Position numbers and translations under genes: made by a program. Of a DNA stretch of 64,000 nucleotides, positions 1-8,516 are shown piece by piece. How positions within the stretch are numbered: position 1 is the stretch's first letter; each line of letters begins with the position of its first letter. Under the pieces are notes generated by a model. The model was not told where the DNA came from, searched no databases, and worked only from the letters and a program-made list of their open reading frames with translations. This DNA comes from Pseudomonas sp. HN11 (GTDB lineage Bacteria; Pseudomonadota; Gammaproteobacteria; Pseudomonadales; Pseudomonadaceae): the NCBI RefSeq assembly GCF_021390155.1, contig NZ_CP089985.1:5033001-5097000 (forward strand). The letters are read 5' to 3'.

Positions 1-386
1 GGCCACGCAAGCCCAGCGTTATCAAACCAGTACCTACGCAATTGTTCGGCCTTGAACTGGGTACCGAGACCTTACCCGATGATGTTGCCAGCACTGCCGA
101 ACACCTGTGGGCCACCCGACCAAGGGAAGCTCTCGGCCTGCTGTATCGCGGCTTGCTCAGCCGGCTCTTACATGACTTCAATGTACCGCTGAAAAGCGCT
201 GACACCGAAGGCCAGGTCCAGGAAAGAGTCCACCAGTTGCAGCACCCGCAACTGCTGGCTTTCAGCGATGAGTTGACCCGGCACTGGCAAAACCTCGCCT
301 ACGGCCATCACCTGCCTCCCCTCTCAGTCCAGCAAAAACTGTGCAGTGATTGGCGCATCCTGTTCAGCTCAGGGAGCCCCCCATGA
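1..386 (+). CDS. DUF4129 domain protein, C-terminal part (5' end outside window)
   Basis: The reading frame is open from base 3 to the stop at 384-386, so this is the last ~127 residues of a protein that begins before the window. The visible part (PREALGLLYRGLLSRL, then a helical tail) fits the C-terminal cytoplasmic DUF4129 domain, which usually follows a membrane segment. The stop overlaps the ATG of the next gene (ATGA), so the four genes to 3883 look translationally coupled. In other bacteria DUF4129 proteins sit with MoxR ATPases and DUF58 proteins, as here. The function is unknown. Family call is moderate because only the tail is seen. Confidence 0.7.
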   Translation, partial: PRKPSVIKPVPTQLFGLELGTETLPDDVASTAEHLWATRPREALGLLYRGLLSRLLHDFNVPLKSADTEGQVQERVHQLQHPQLLAFSDELTRHWQNLAYGHHLPPLSVQQKLCSDWRILFSSGSPP

Positions 387-1552
387 AACAGCCATTACTG
401 TGGGTGGGACTACTGCTGGCGTGCCTGCTTGGCGCGGGATGTTACTACGTATGGCGCACGGCAACTCCTTACGACGAGGTGATTGACCGTGGCCCTTCGC
501 CGGAAGCACTGGCCAATCAATACCTGGCAGCCGAACACTTTCTGCGCCAGCAAGGCCTGACCGTGGAGCACGCCACTGATCTTGAGCGATTGACAACCCT
601 GCCTGCCAGGGGAAACAGCCTGTTGCTGCTCGGAGAGCGCAGTACCCTGTCACCACGCCAGGCAGAACAACTGCTGAACTGGGCCAGATCCGGCGGCCAT
701 CTGTTACTGGTGGCTGAAGCGCTATGGGATGAAGAGACTGGCAAAAGTGGCGACCTGTTGCTGGATCGCCTGCATATCCACCAGACCTTGAGTGATGAGC
801 CTGAAGAACTCGCTCCTTCCAGTAAAAAAAACCTTGAAAAGAAAGTCCCGGACCTGACCAAACTCTACGTTGACAATGAAACCCCCGCCGCCTATTTCAG
901 TTTCGACACGGACTTCAACCTCACCGACCCCAAGCACCTGGCTCAATTTTCTGCCAACAGCGCAAGATCGAGCCACCTGATGCAACTCAACCTTGGGGAA
1001 GGCCGTGTCACGGTGATTACCGACAGCGACGTGTGGAAAACCCCGAACATCGGCAAACACGACAATGCTTGGCTGCTGTGGCACCTGAACCAGGGCACGG
1101 CCGTCACTTTGCTGTTCAACAGCGACTTCGATGACGTGTTCACCCTGCTGATGCGGTATTTCCCCCATGCCTTGACGGCGCTCACTGCCCTGGTCGCCTT
1201 GGCGTTGTGGAAGGCCGGTATGCGTCAAGGCCCGGTTCAGGCTCCCGCGCCGAACGCGCGTCGCCAATTACAGGAGCACCTGAATGCGAGCGCCGACTTC
1301 CTGCTGCGGCGCTGCGGTCAGGGCACGCTGCTGCATGCCTTGCAGTGCGATATCTTACGCGCGGCGCGGCACCGCCACCCCGGTTTTGAGCACCTCGGCA
1401 ACGCAGAGCAGTGGCGGATGCTTGAACACCTGACACGCCAACCCTCTAACGTCATCAGCCAGGCCCTTGGCCCACTCCCGGCAAAACGGCTTTCCAGCGC
1501 CGATTTCAGCCGGCAAGTGGCATGCCTGCAAACCCTCAGGAATGCCCTATGA
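383..1552 (+). CDS. DUF4350 domain-containing membrane protein
   Basis: 389 residues from the ATG that overlaps the previous stop; an upstream in-frame start at 350 is less likely because it lies inside the previous gene. A membrane segment spans about residues 5-24 and a second about 255-275, leaving a ~230-residue domain between them, probably extracytoplasmic, and a cytoplasmic tail of ~115 residues. The middle domain (YLAAEHFLRQQGLTVE, then LLLLGERSTLSPRQAEQLL) matches the DUF4350 pattern, which resembles a glutamine-amidotransferase-like fold without obvious catalytic residues. Its stop overlaps the moxR start. It is probably a membrane partner of the MoxR/DUF58 pair. The role is inferred only from the operon. 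Confidence 0.82.
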   Translation: MKQPLLWVGLLLACLLGAGCYYVWRTATPYDEVIDRGPSPEALANQYLAAEHFLRQQGLTVEHATDLERLTTLPARGNSLLLLGERSTLSPRQAEQLLNWARSGGHLLLVAEALWDEETGKSGDLLLDRLHIHQTLSDEPEELAPSSKKNLEKKVPDLTKLYVDNETPAAYFSFDTDFNLTDPKHLAQFSANSARSSHLMQLNLGEGRVTVITDSDVWKTPNIGKHDNAWLLWHLNQGTAVTLLFNSDFDDVFTLLMRYFPHALTALTALVALALWKAGMRQGPVQAPAPNARRQLQEHLNASADFLLRRCGQGTLLHALQCDILRAARHRHPGFEHLGNAEQWRMLEHLTRQPSNVISQALGPLPAKRLSSADFSRQVACLQTLRNAL

Positions 1553-2544
1553 GCGAATTTCCAAGCGCAACCGCCCTAACCCGCGAAACCTTGCAGCGCG
1601 CCGCCGGGCAAGCCCAAGCTCTGCGCACTGAATTGCGCAAGGCAGTGATTGGCCAGGACCAGGTGATTGACGACATCCTGACCGCACTGATCGCTGGCGG
1701 CCATGTGTTGCTCGAAGGTGTGCCGGGGCTGGGTAAAACCTTGTTGGTTCGTGCCTTGGCTCGATGCTTCGATGGCGATTTCGCGCGTATTCAATTCACC
1801 CCGGACCTGATGCCCAGCGATGTCACCGGCCATGCCGTGTACGACCTGCGCACCGAACAGTTCAAGTTGCGCAAAGGGCCGGTGTTCACACACCTGTTGC
1901 TGGCCGACGAAATCAACCGCGCCCCAGCCAAGACTCAAGCGGCCTTGCTCGAGGCTATGCAGGAACGGCAAGTGACCCTCGAAGGCGAAGCGCTGCCCAT
2001 CGGCCAACCGTTCATGGTGCTGGCAACCCAGAACCCTATCGAGCAGGAAGGCACTTATCCCTTGCCGGAAGCCGAGCTGGATCGCTTCATGCTCAAGGTG
2101 CGCATGGACTACCCGGAGGCGCAAGAGGAACTGGACATGGTGCGAGAAGTAACCCGCTCCTCCCGGGCCGACATGCTGGACGTACACCCATTGCGCACAG
2201 TGTTACAGGCCGATGACGTATTGCAGTTGCAGCAGATTGCCAGTGACCTGGCCATGGACGAACAGGTGCTCGACTATGCCGTGCGTCTGGCACGTGCCAC
2301 CCGTAGCTGGCCGGGGCTGACCATCGGCGCCGGCCCGCGGGCGTCCATCGCCCTGGTACGTGGCGCCCGCGCCCGCGCCTTGTTGCGCGGTGGTGAATTT
2401 GTCACCCCGGATGACATCAAGGGATGCGCCCTGGCAGTACTGCGCCACCGAGTACGTATAGCACCTGAATTGGATATAGACGGACTGGAGGTCGATCAGG
2501 TGCTTAAGCAACTGCTCGATCAGATCCCGGCACCACGGCAATGA
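1549..2544 (+). CDS. MoxR family AAA+ ATPase
   Basis: 331 residues. Walker A is GVPGLGKT at residues 57-64, Walker B LLADEINRAPAKTQAAL follows, and the sensor/arginine region ATQNPIEQEGTYPLPEAELDRF (split by the MoxR insert) is intact. MoxR ATPases are cytoplasmic chaperone-like AAA+ proteins that act with von Willebrand A or DUF58 partners to mature or insert metal or membrane complexes. The ATG at 1549 overlaps the DUF4350 stop (ATGA), which favours it over the in-frame start at 1522. The DUF58 gene follows after 7 bp. The substrate is not known. Family assignment is firm. Confidence 0.95.
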   Translation: MSEFPSATALTRETLQRAAGQAQALRTELRKAVIGQDQVIDDILTALIAGGHVLLEGVPGLGKTLLVRALARCFDGDFARIQFTPDLMPSDVTGHAVYDLRTEQFKLRKGPVFTHLLLADEINRAPAKTQAALLEAMQERQVTLEGEALPIGQPFMVLATQNPIEQEGTYPLPEAELDRFMLKVRMDYPEAQEELDMVREVTRSSRADMLDVHPLRTVLQADDVLQLQQIASDLAMDEQVLDYAVRLARATRSWPGLTIGAGPRASIALVRGARARALLRGGEFVTPDDIKGCALAVLRHRVRIAPELDIDGLEVDQVLKQLLDQIPAPRQ

Positions 2545-2551
2545 CCCGCCC

Positions 2552-3883
2552 ATGAAACCGACCCGTCTGCTGTTGAACTGGCTTGGCGTATTGCTAGGCT
2601 TGGGTATTCTGCTGGGCACAGTGGCAGCGTTGAAATTCAAAGTACCGGACACCCTGCACTCGACAGTGTGGGGTTTGCTTCTGGCGCTCCTGCTGCTGGC
2701 CATGCTGGACGCGATACGCCTGCGTAACCGACCGTCACCCCGGGTGCAGCGGAAAATGCCCGGCAGTCTGGCGCTGGGGCGCTGGAGCGAAGTCCGTCTG
2801 GGCTTGGAGCATGACTTTCCACAACCGCTGACAGTACAGGTATTCGATCACGTGCCTGACGGATTGGCCGTGGAGAACATGCCCCAGTCCATAAGCCTAC
2901 GGCCCGGTGAAGGCAGTGAGCTGGGGTATCGCCTTCGTCCTATGCGGCGCGGGCATTTCAGTTTCAAACGCTGCGAAATTCACCTGCCGAGTCCCATGGG
3001 CCTGTGGTCAGCCCGCCGGTTTATCGCGGTAAGCGATGCTACCCGCGTCTACCCGGATTTCGCTCGGCTGTATGGAGCACAACTGCTGGGCGTGGACAGC
3101 TGGCTGAGTCAACTGGGTGTGCGTCAACGCCAACGGCGCGGCTTGGGGCTGGAGTTTCACCAGTTACGCGAGTTTCGCGACGGCGACAGCCTGCGCCAGA
3201 TCGACTGGAAGGCCACAGCCCGGCAACGCACGCCTATCGCGCGTGAATATCAGGATGAGCGCGACCAACAGATCGTGTTCATGCTCGATTGTGGTCGCCG
3301 CATGCGCAGCCAGGATGATGAGTTGTCCCATTTTGACCACACCCTCAATGCTTGCCTGTTGCTCAGTTACGTTGCTTTGCGTGAGGGTGACGCTGTGGGG
3401 TTGTGCACCTTTGCCAGTGACCAGCCGCGCTACCTGGCCCCGGTCAAGGGCAGTAGCCAGTTGAATCTGTTGCTCAATGCGGTATACGACCTGGACACCA
3501 CTCGACGGACCGCAGATTATCAGGCTGCGGCAAGCCAGCTACTGGCTCGGCAAAAGCGGCGTGCATTGGTGATCATCGTGACCAACGTGCGGGACGAAGA
3601 CGATGAGGCATTGCTGGCTGCCGTTAAGCGCATCAGCCGCCAGCATCGAGTGCTGGTGGCCAGTTTGCGCGAGGGAATACTCGATCAATTGCGCCAGGCC
3701 CCGGTGCAGACTTTGCCCGAAGCCTTGGCTTACAGCGGCGCCATCGACTACTTGAATACCCGAAACGAATTGCACGACCGCCTCAACGCCCAAGGACTTT
3801 GCGTATTGGACACCGTGCCATCTGAGCTGGGCCCGAGCCTGGTGACACGTTACCTGGGCTGGAAGAAAGCCGGAATGCTCTGA
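2552..3883 (+). CDS. DUF58 domain-containing membrane protein
   Basis: 443 residues. Two hydrophobic stretches near the N-terminus (about residues 8-25 and 38-54) anchor the protein. The DUF58 signature REFRDGDSLRQIDWKATARQ lies near residues 207-226, followed by a VWA-like strand, VFMLDCGRRM. In canonical VWA domains this last position is a DxSxS metal site; here it is DCGRR, so metal binding may be lost or altered. It is the expected partner of the MoxR ATPase 7 bp upstream. It is the last gene of the operon; a short gap separates it from a convergent PilZ gene. The function is unknown beyond the MoxR association. Confidence 0.9.
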   Translation: MKPTRLLLNWLGVLLGLGILLGTVAALKFKVPDTLHSTVWGLLLALLLLAMLDAIRLRNRPSPRVQRKMPGSLALGRWSEVRLGLEHDFPQPLTVQVFDHVPDGLAVENMPQSISLRPGEGSELGYRLRPMRRGHFSFKRCEIHLPSPMGLWSARRFIAVSDATRVYPDFARLYGAQLLGVDSWLSQLGVRQRQRRGLGLEFHQLREFRDGDSLRQIDWKATARQRTPIAREYQDERDQQIVFMLDCGRRMRSQDDELSHFDHTLNACLLLSYVALREGDAVGLCTFASDQPRYLAPVKGSSQLNLLLNAVYDLDTTRRTADYQAAASQLLARQKRRALVIIVTNVRDEDDEALLAAVKRISRQHRVLVASLREGILDQLRQAPVQTLPEALAYSGAIDYLNTRNELHDRLNAQGLCVLDTVPSELGPSLVTRYLGWKKAGML

Positions 3884-3945
3884 AGAGCGCGCACCTTCAT
3901 GGCGGGGACAGCCGCGCTCCAAACCAGGTCGGCCCTGCTCAATGC

Positions 3946-4305
3946 CTACGCCGAAGCCTGCAAAGGATCAAAGCTGAAGTAGTGAAACAGGATATTAACC
4001 AATTGCCCATACTCCTCGGGCGCCTGGAGTACGCTGAACCCGGAATCGTAATGCTGCGGGTTGATATCTTCGTGACTCCACAGACAGGTTGCCGTGAGAT
4101 CAATCGGATGGAACGTGCCATCAGCACCTGGAATTTTCAAACGCAGCTCGAAGTCCGCGTCGACCATCATGGGTAATTGACTGATCAACATGAGCCCGTC
4201 TTCAGAGACATTGCCCAAAAACCCGATAGGCTTGTCGGTGATGCGGTTAAATACTTGCAGGAAATAAGGTAATTGATGCCGCTCGATCCGTCGGTCGGTA
4301 AACAT
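3946..4305 (-). CDS. PilZ domain protein
   Basis: 119 residues from the ATG at 4305; a GTG at 4371 would add 22 poorly structured residues and is less likely. A PilZ c-di-GMP pocket is visible at the N-terminus: the arginine cluster RRIERH (residues 4-9) and the NxSxxG motif in GNVSEDG about 20 residues on. The protein therefore probably binds c-di-GMP and passes the signal to a partner that cannot be named from the sequence. It is a single-domain protein, converging on the DUF58 gene. No strong Shine-Dalgarno is visible before either start. Confidence 0.85.
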   Translation of the reverse strand: MFTDRRIERHQLPYFLQVFNRITDKPIGFLGNVSEDGLMLISQLPMMVDADFELRLKIPGADGTFHPIDLTATCLWSHEDINPQHYDSGFSVLQAPEEYGQLVNILFHYFSFDPLQASA

Positions 4306-4531
4306 GGTGAGATCGCCATCCAGTGGCCCTGACTGCGGCCGTGCCAGTGATTCGGAACGGGCTGAAACCACCCGCTCTCCCTGAATCTCGGTGCGACAAC
4401 GTGCAATATCTCGCCGCCAAACAACCGCCGAATCCGGGCCCTACATTCGTTTGCATTGAAACTTGTACAAACGGACATTCAAAGGATAGCCCAAGACTGG
4501 CAACAGGCCAGTTATGAAATGACGAATATCA

Positions 4532-4906
4532 TCACAACGACGCCGGACGTGGCCGAGCGACGCTTGCACCAGGGTAATGCCCAAGTTGTTGCAGGGTATC
4601 GAGACGCGCACGCGCTCGGTAGGCGTACTCACTCGACGGGTATTGATTGATGATGAATTGATAGGTCTGCACTGCGTCAACGAAAAGCTTCTGCCGTTCC
4701 AGGCATTGCCCGCGCAACATCGAGACCTCGGGCTGCACGTAACGTCGGGTACGACTTTCACGGTCGACCTGGGACAATTCCAGAGTAACGCGCTCGCAAT
4801 CACCCACCTTGTAGGCCCGGTAGGCATTGTTCAAATGGTGGTCCATCGACCAACGGGTGCAGCCGACAACACTGACGGCCAGGGCAGCAATGAGCAAAAT
4901 TCGCAT
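4532..4906 (-). CDS. Small TPR-like lipoprotein
   Basis: 124 residues. The first 15 residues form a lipoprotein signal with the lipobox VVGC, so the mature protein starts at Cys16. The rest is helical (NNAYRAYKVGDCERVTLEL, then LFVDAVQTYQFIINQYPSS) and looks like one or two tetratricopeptide repeats of the type that mediates protein contacts at the inner face of the outer membrane. No partner is evident; the neighbours are a PilZ gene on the same strand and pyk divergent from it. The product is a conserved hypothetical in Pseudomonas as far as I recall. Confidence 0.75.
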   Translation of the reverse strand: MRILLIAALAVSVVGCTRWSMDHHLNNAYRAYKVGDCERVTLELSQVDRESRTRRYVQPEVSMLRGQCLERQKLFVDAVQTYQFIINQYPSSEYAYRARARLDTLQQLGHYPGASVARPRPASL

Positions 4907-5079
4907 GAGGGTTCTCCTGTCTTGTGCAGTGTATCGACCCCTCGTCGAAAATCTTCAAGGATGTTCGTATTCGGCCGCAACGAAAACAAGTCAATCGTCG
5001 ATAAGTAGTGCAAACGAACAATGACTACAACGAAAGAGCATAGTAGCCTTCCACAGCGCTTGAACTCAGGAGTCTGTGC

Positions 5080-6531
5080 ATGTCCGTCCGTCGTACCAAA
5101 ATCGTCGCCACCCTTGGCCCGGCCAGCAACTCGCCGGAAGTCCTCGAACAGCTGATTCTGGCTGGTTTGGACGTTGCCCGTCTGAACTTCTCCCACGGCA
5201 CCCCGGACGAGCACAAGGCTCGCGCCAAGCTGGTGCGTGACCTGGCCGCCAAGCACGGCCGCTTCGTCGCACTGCTGGGTGACCTGCAAGGCCCGAAAAT
5301 CCGTATCGCCAAATTCGCCAACAAGCGGATCGAGCTGAAGATCGGTGACACCTTCACCTTCTCCACCAGCCACCCGCTGACCGAAGGCAACCAGCAAGTC
5401 GTGGGTATCGACTACCCGGACCTGGTGAAGGACTGCGGCGTCGGCGACGAACTGCTGCTGGATGACGGCCGCGTGGTCATGCGCGTCGACACCGCAACCC
5501 CGACCGAGCTGCATTGCACCGTGATCATCGGCGGCCCGCTGTCCGACCACAAAGGCATCAACCGTCGCGGCGGTGGCCTGACCGCACCGGCCCTGACTGA
5601 AAAAGACAAGGCCGACATCAAGCTTGCCGCCGAGATGGAAGTGGACTACCTCGCCGTGTCCTTCCCGCGCGACGCCGCCGACATGGAATACGCCCGTAAG
5701 TTGCGCGACGAAGCCGGTGGTACTGCCTGGCTGGTGGCAAAGATTGAACGCGCCGAAGCCGTGGCCGATGACGAAACCCTCGACGGCCTGATCAAGGCTT
5801 CCGACGCGGTGATGGTTGCCCGTGGCGACCTGGGCGTGGAAATCGGTGACGCCGAGCTGATCGGTATCCAGAAAAAGATCATCCTGCACGCCCGCCGCCA
5901 CAACAAAGCGGTGATCGTGGCGACCCAGATGATGGAGTCGATGATCCAGAACCCGATGCCGACCCGCGCCGAAGTGTCCGATGTGGCCAACGCCGTGCTC
6001 GACTACACCGATGCCGTGATGCTTTCGGCTGAAAGTGCCGCCGGCCCGTACCCGCTGGAAGCTGTGCAAGCCATGGCGCGTATCTGCCTCGGCGCTGAAA
6101 AGCACCCGACCAGCAAAACCTCCAGCCACCGCATCGGCAAAGAGTTCGAAAGCTGCGACCAGAGCATCGCCCTGGCTGCCATGTACACTGCGAACCACTT
6201 CCCCGGTGTGAAGGCGATCATCGCGCTGACAGAGAGTGGTTACACACCGTTGATCATGTCGCGCATCCGTTCTTCGGTGCCGATCTACGCGTTCACCCCT
6301 CACCGTGAAGCCCAGGCTCGCACCGCGATGTTCCGTGGTGTGTACACCGTTCCGTTCGATCCGGCATCGCTGGCACCGAACGAAGTCAGCCAGAAAGCGA
6401 TCGACGAGCTGGTCAAGCGCGGCGTAGTAGAGAAAGGCGACTGGGTCATCCTGACCAAGGGCGACAGCTACCACACCACCGGTGGCACCAATGGCATGAA
6501 GATCCTGCACGTGGGCGACCCGCAGGTCTGA
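5080..6531 (+). CDS. pyk: Pyruvate kinase
   Basis: 483 residues, close to the E. coli PykA length. It converts phosphoenolpyruvate and ADP to pyruvate and ATP. The start MSVRRTKIVATLGPAS has an AGGAG site 9 bases upstream. Active-site elements are present: NFSHG near residue 43, LQGPKIR near 69, the catalytic Lys in VAKIERAEAV near 220, and the metal-binding VARGDLGVE near 246. The C-terminal domain is complete. A strong hairpin follows directly and is shared with the convergent hydratase gene. Pseudomonas usually carries a second pyruvate kinase elsewhere; this one looks like the PykA type. Confidence 0.97.
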   Translation: MSVRRTKIVATLGPASNSPEVLEQLILAGLDVARLNFSHGTPDEHKARAKLVRDLAAKHGRFVALLGDLQGPKIRIAKFANKRIELKIGDTFTFSTSHPLTEGNQQVVGIDYPDLVKDCGVGDELLLDDGRVVMRVDTATPTELHCTVIIGGPLSDHKGINRRGGGLTAPALTEKDKADIKLAAEMEVDYLAVSFPRDAADMEYARKLRDEAGGTAWLVAKIERAEAVADDETLDGLIKASDAVMVARGDLGVEIGDAELIGIQKKIILHARRHNKAVIVATQMMESMIQNPMPTRAEVSDVANAVLDYTDAVMLSAESAAGPYPLEAVQAMARICLGAEKHPTSKTSSHRIGKEFESCDQSIALAAMYTANHFPGVKAIIALTESGYTPLIMSRIRSSVPIYAFTPHREAQARTAMFRGVYTVPFDPASLAPNEVSQKAIDELVKRGVVEKGDWVILTKGDSYHTTGGTNGMKILHVGDPQV

Positions 6532-6548
6532 GTGACAGGCTGAAAAAC

Positions 6549-6581
6549 AAAAGCCCCGCCCTGTAAATGGCGGGGCTTTTT
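6549..6581. terminator. Bidirectional Rho-independent terminator (pyk / hydratase)
   Basis: A 12-base arm AAAAGCCCCGCC and its exact complement enclose a short loop, with T-runs on both strands. It lies between two convergent genes and can serve both. Confidence 0.93.
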
Positions 6582-6587
6582 ACATGC

Positions 6588-7337
6588 TCAGGATCGGTTG
6601 ATAAAACCCGATAACGCGGCAAGCGCCTCCGGCGACTTCAACCGCTGTACAAACAAAGCCCCCTCTTCCTCGATCACCTGGCGCAATTGCTCACGATCCA
6701 CACCCTTCATGAGTTGCTTGGTCACCTGCACCGCCCCCGGCGCCAAGGACTCAAAGCGCTCGGCCATTTCCCGCGCCTTGACCAACACCGCCTCGCCGCT
6801 GCCCAGCGCCTCGGTAGCAATCCCCCAGGCTGCCGCCTGTTCGCCGGTAAAGCCCTCGCCCAGCAACAATAATTCCGCAGCCTTCGCGTGCCCCAACAGC
6901 CTCGGCAGAATTAGACTCGAACCAAACTCCGGACACAGCCCCAGGTTGACGAACGGCATGCGCAGCCGAGCATCCCGGCTGATATACACCAGGTCGCAGT
7001 GCAGCAGCAGGGTTGTGCCGATACCCACCGCAGCTCCGGCCACGGCGGCGATCACCGGCTTGCGGCAGTTGAGCAGGCTTTTCATGAAATAAAACGGCGG
7101 GCTGTCGAGAGCGCTGGGCGGTTGCTCAAGGAAATCGCCGATGTCGTTACCGGCGGTAAAACAGTCGCTGCTGCCCTGGATCAGCACGCAGCGGATGCCC
7201 TCATCCGCATCGGCCTGCTCCAGTGCCTCAGCCAGTTGCAGGTACATGGCGCGGGTCAGGGCGTTCTTCTTGTCGAGGCGATTGAGTTGCAAGGTCAGCA
7301 GCCCGCGTTCGCGGTGCTGCAGGATGGCGTCGGTCAT
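6588..7337 (-). CDS. Enoyl-CoA hydratase/isomerase family protein
   Basis: 249 residues, the crotonase fold. The oxyanion-hole segments are SSDCFTAGNDI (residues 56-66) and GAAVGIGTT (101-109). The segment NLGLCPEFGSS carries a Glu at 137 in the position of the second catalytic acid; the pattern GLxPExG is commoner in isomerase-like members than in classical hydratases, so the exact reaction is open. It lies 30 bp downstream of the ferredoxin reductase gene on the same strand and probably shares its transcript. The same gene pair follows pykA in P. aeruginosa as I recall. Confidence 0.9.
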   Translation of the reverse strand: MTDAILQHRERGLLTLQLNRLDKKNALTRAMYLQLAEALEQADADEGIRCVLIQGSSDCFTAGNDIGDFLEQPPSALDSPPFYFMKSLLNCRKPVIAAVAGAAVGIGTTLLLHCDLVYISRDARLRMPFVNLGLCPEFGSSLILPRLLGHAKAAELLLLGEGFTGEQAAAWGIATEALGSGEAVLVKAREMAERFESLAPGAVQVTKQLMKGVDREQLRQVIEEEGALFVQRLKSPEALAALSGFINRS

Positions 7338-7367
7338 GGCGAATCTCGCGGCTGTAGAGTTCAGCGC

Positions 7368-8300
7368 TCAACCCCGGGTCAGGAACACATCGGCCAGCAG
7401 TTGATTACGCGGCAATCCGGCCAAAAACAGGCGCTTGGAAAACGCCTCGACACGGGCCGGGTGTCCGCAGAGTAAAGCCAGAGTTTGCCGTGAAACAAGC
7501 CGCAGTTGCGCCAATGCCTGGGCCGCCTGCGCCGCCGTCCACAGCTCCACTGTCACGTTTGGATGCTGTGCAGCCAGTTGCGCCAGGGGTTCGGCCAGGT
7601 AATGCCCCTCAGCATCATGGGCCAGGTGAATCACGCGGATGTCGCCCTGATGATCCTGGCGCAGGGCCTCACGCAATACGCCCCAAAGCGGCCCCAGGCC
7701 CGTGCCGGACGCCAGCAGCCACAGCGGCCGGGATTGCCAGTCCGGATCGTATTGCAGCGCGCCGCCGCGCAATTCGCCCAAGCGTAGACGCTCGCCCACC
7801 CGCAACTGGCGGGCCAGGTCACTGAATTCGCCAGGCAGGCGACAATCGAGATGAAACTCCAGGAACCCATCCTCCTGAGGCAAGCTTGCCAGGGAGTACG
7901 GCCGCGCCACCTGCCCTGCCCACAGCACCAGATGCTGCCCGGCCCGGTAGCGCAGGCCACGCTCGGGTTGCAGGCGCAGGCGCAGCACGCTGGGGCTTAA
8001 CCAATCCACACCCACCACCTGGGCCGGCAACCCGTCACGCGTCGGGTCAAAGGTTTCGACGCGCAGATCAGCGCTGACCTGGCACTGGCACGCCAAGCGC
8101 CAGCCGTCTTGACGTTGCGCCGGGCTCAAGGCCTCGGGCTGCTTGTCCTCGACCTCCCCCTGGCATCGCACCAGGCACGCATGGCAACTGCCGGCGCGAC
8201 AGCTGTAAGGCACAGCCACACCCGCCTGGTTCAAGGCATCCAGCAGGTTGCTGCCGGCCGTTACCGACCAATGGCGTTCGCCGACGTACAGTTCAGGCAT
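7368..8300 (-). CDS. 2Fe-2S ferredoxin / FAD-NAD(P) reductase fusion
   Basis: 310 residues. The N-terminal plant-type ferredoxin domain has the cluster ligands C34, C39, C42 and C71 (CX4CX2CX28C). The FAD-binding barrel follows, with RPYS at 133-136, then an NAD(P) domain with SGTGLGPLWG near 198. This order (ferredoxin, FAD, NAD) is that of reductase components which feed electrons to mono- or dioxygenases, such as CDP-6-deoxy-delta-3,4-glucoseen reductase-like proteins. No oxygenase gene is adjacent, so the acceptor is unknown. The gene is divergent from fumarase. Confidence 0.9.
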   Translation of the reverse strand: MPELYVGERHWSVTAGSNLLDALNQAGVAVPYSCRAGSCHACLVRCQGEVEDKQPEALSPAQRQDGWRLACQCQVSADLRVETFDPTRDGLPAQVVGVDWLSPSVLRLRLQPERGLRYRAGQHLVLWAGQVARPYSLASLPQEDGFLEFHLDCRLPGEFSDLARQLRVGERLRLGELRGGALQYDPDWQSRPLWLLASGTGLGPLWGVLREALRQDHQGDIRVIHLAHDAEGHYLAEPLAQLAAQHPNVTVELWTAAQAAQALAQLRLVSRQTLALLCGHPARVEAFSKRLFLAGLPRNQLLADVFLTRG

Positions 8301-8516
8301 AGAAGGACTCAGTCACAAGGGGCGCGCACAGGGAATCATGCCTGCGACAGTTTGACCATAGTCGGGTGTATCGGCCACCGTGCCGGGTTATACTGCCGCG
8401 CCTTTTTAGCGTCGCGCCTGCACCACTTTGGCGTGCCTTGGAAAGGTGAGCTCAGCCGACCGATGCAACACTGGGCCCACCTTTATTGAATGTTCCCTTA
8501 TAGAGGAGCGCGACTC

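Noticed and set aside
4831..6510. 559-residue open frame antisense to pyk
   Set aside because: His- and Gly-rich shadow of a GC-rich gene; pyk on the other strand is certain, and no ribosome site or family match is seen.
8388..8393. TATACT as a fumA promoter
   Set aside because: No -35 element at the right distance, so left as a remark only.
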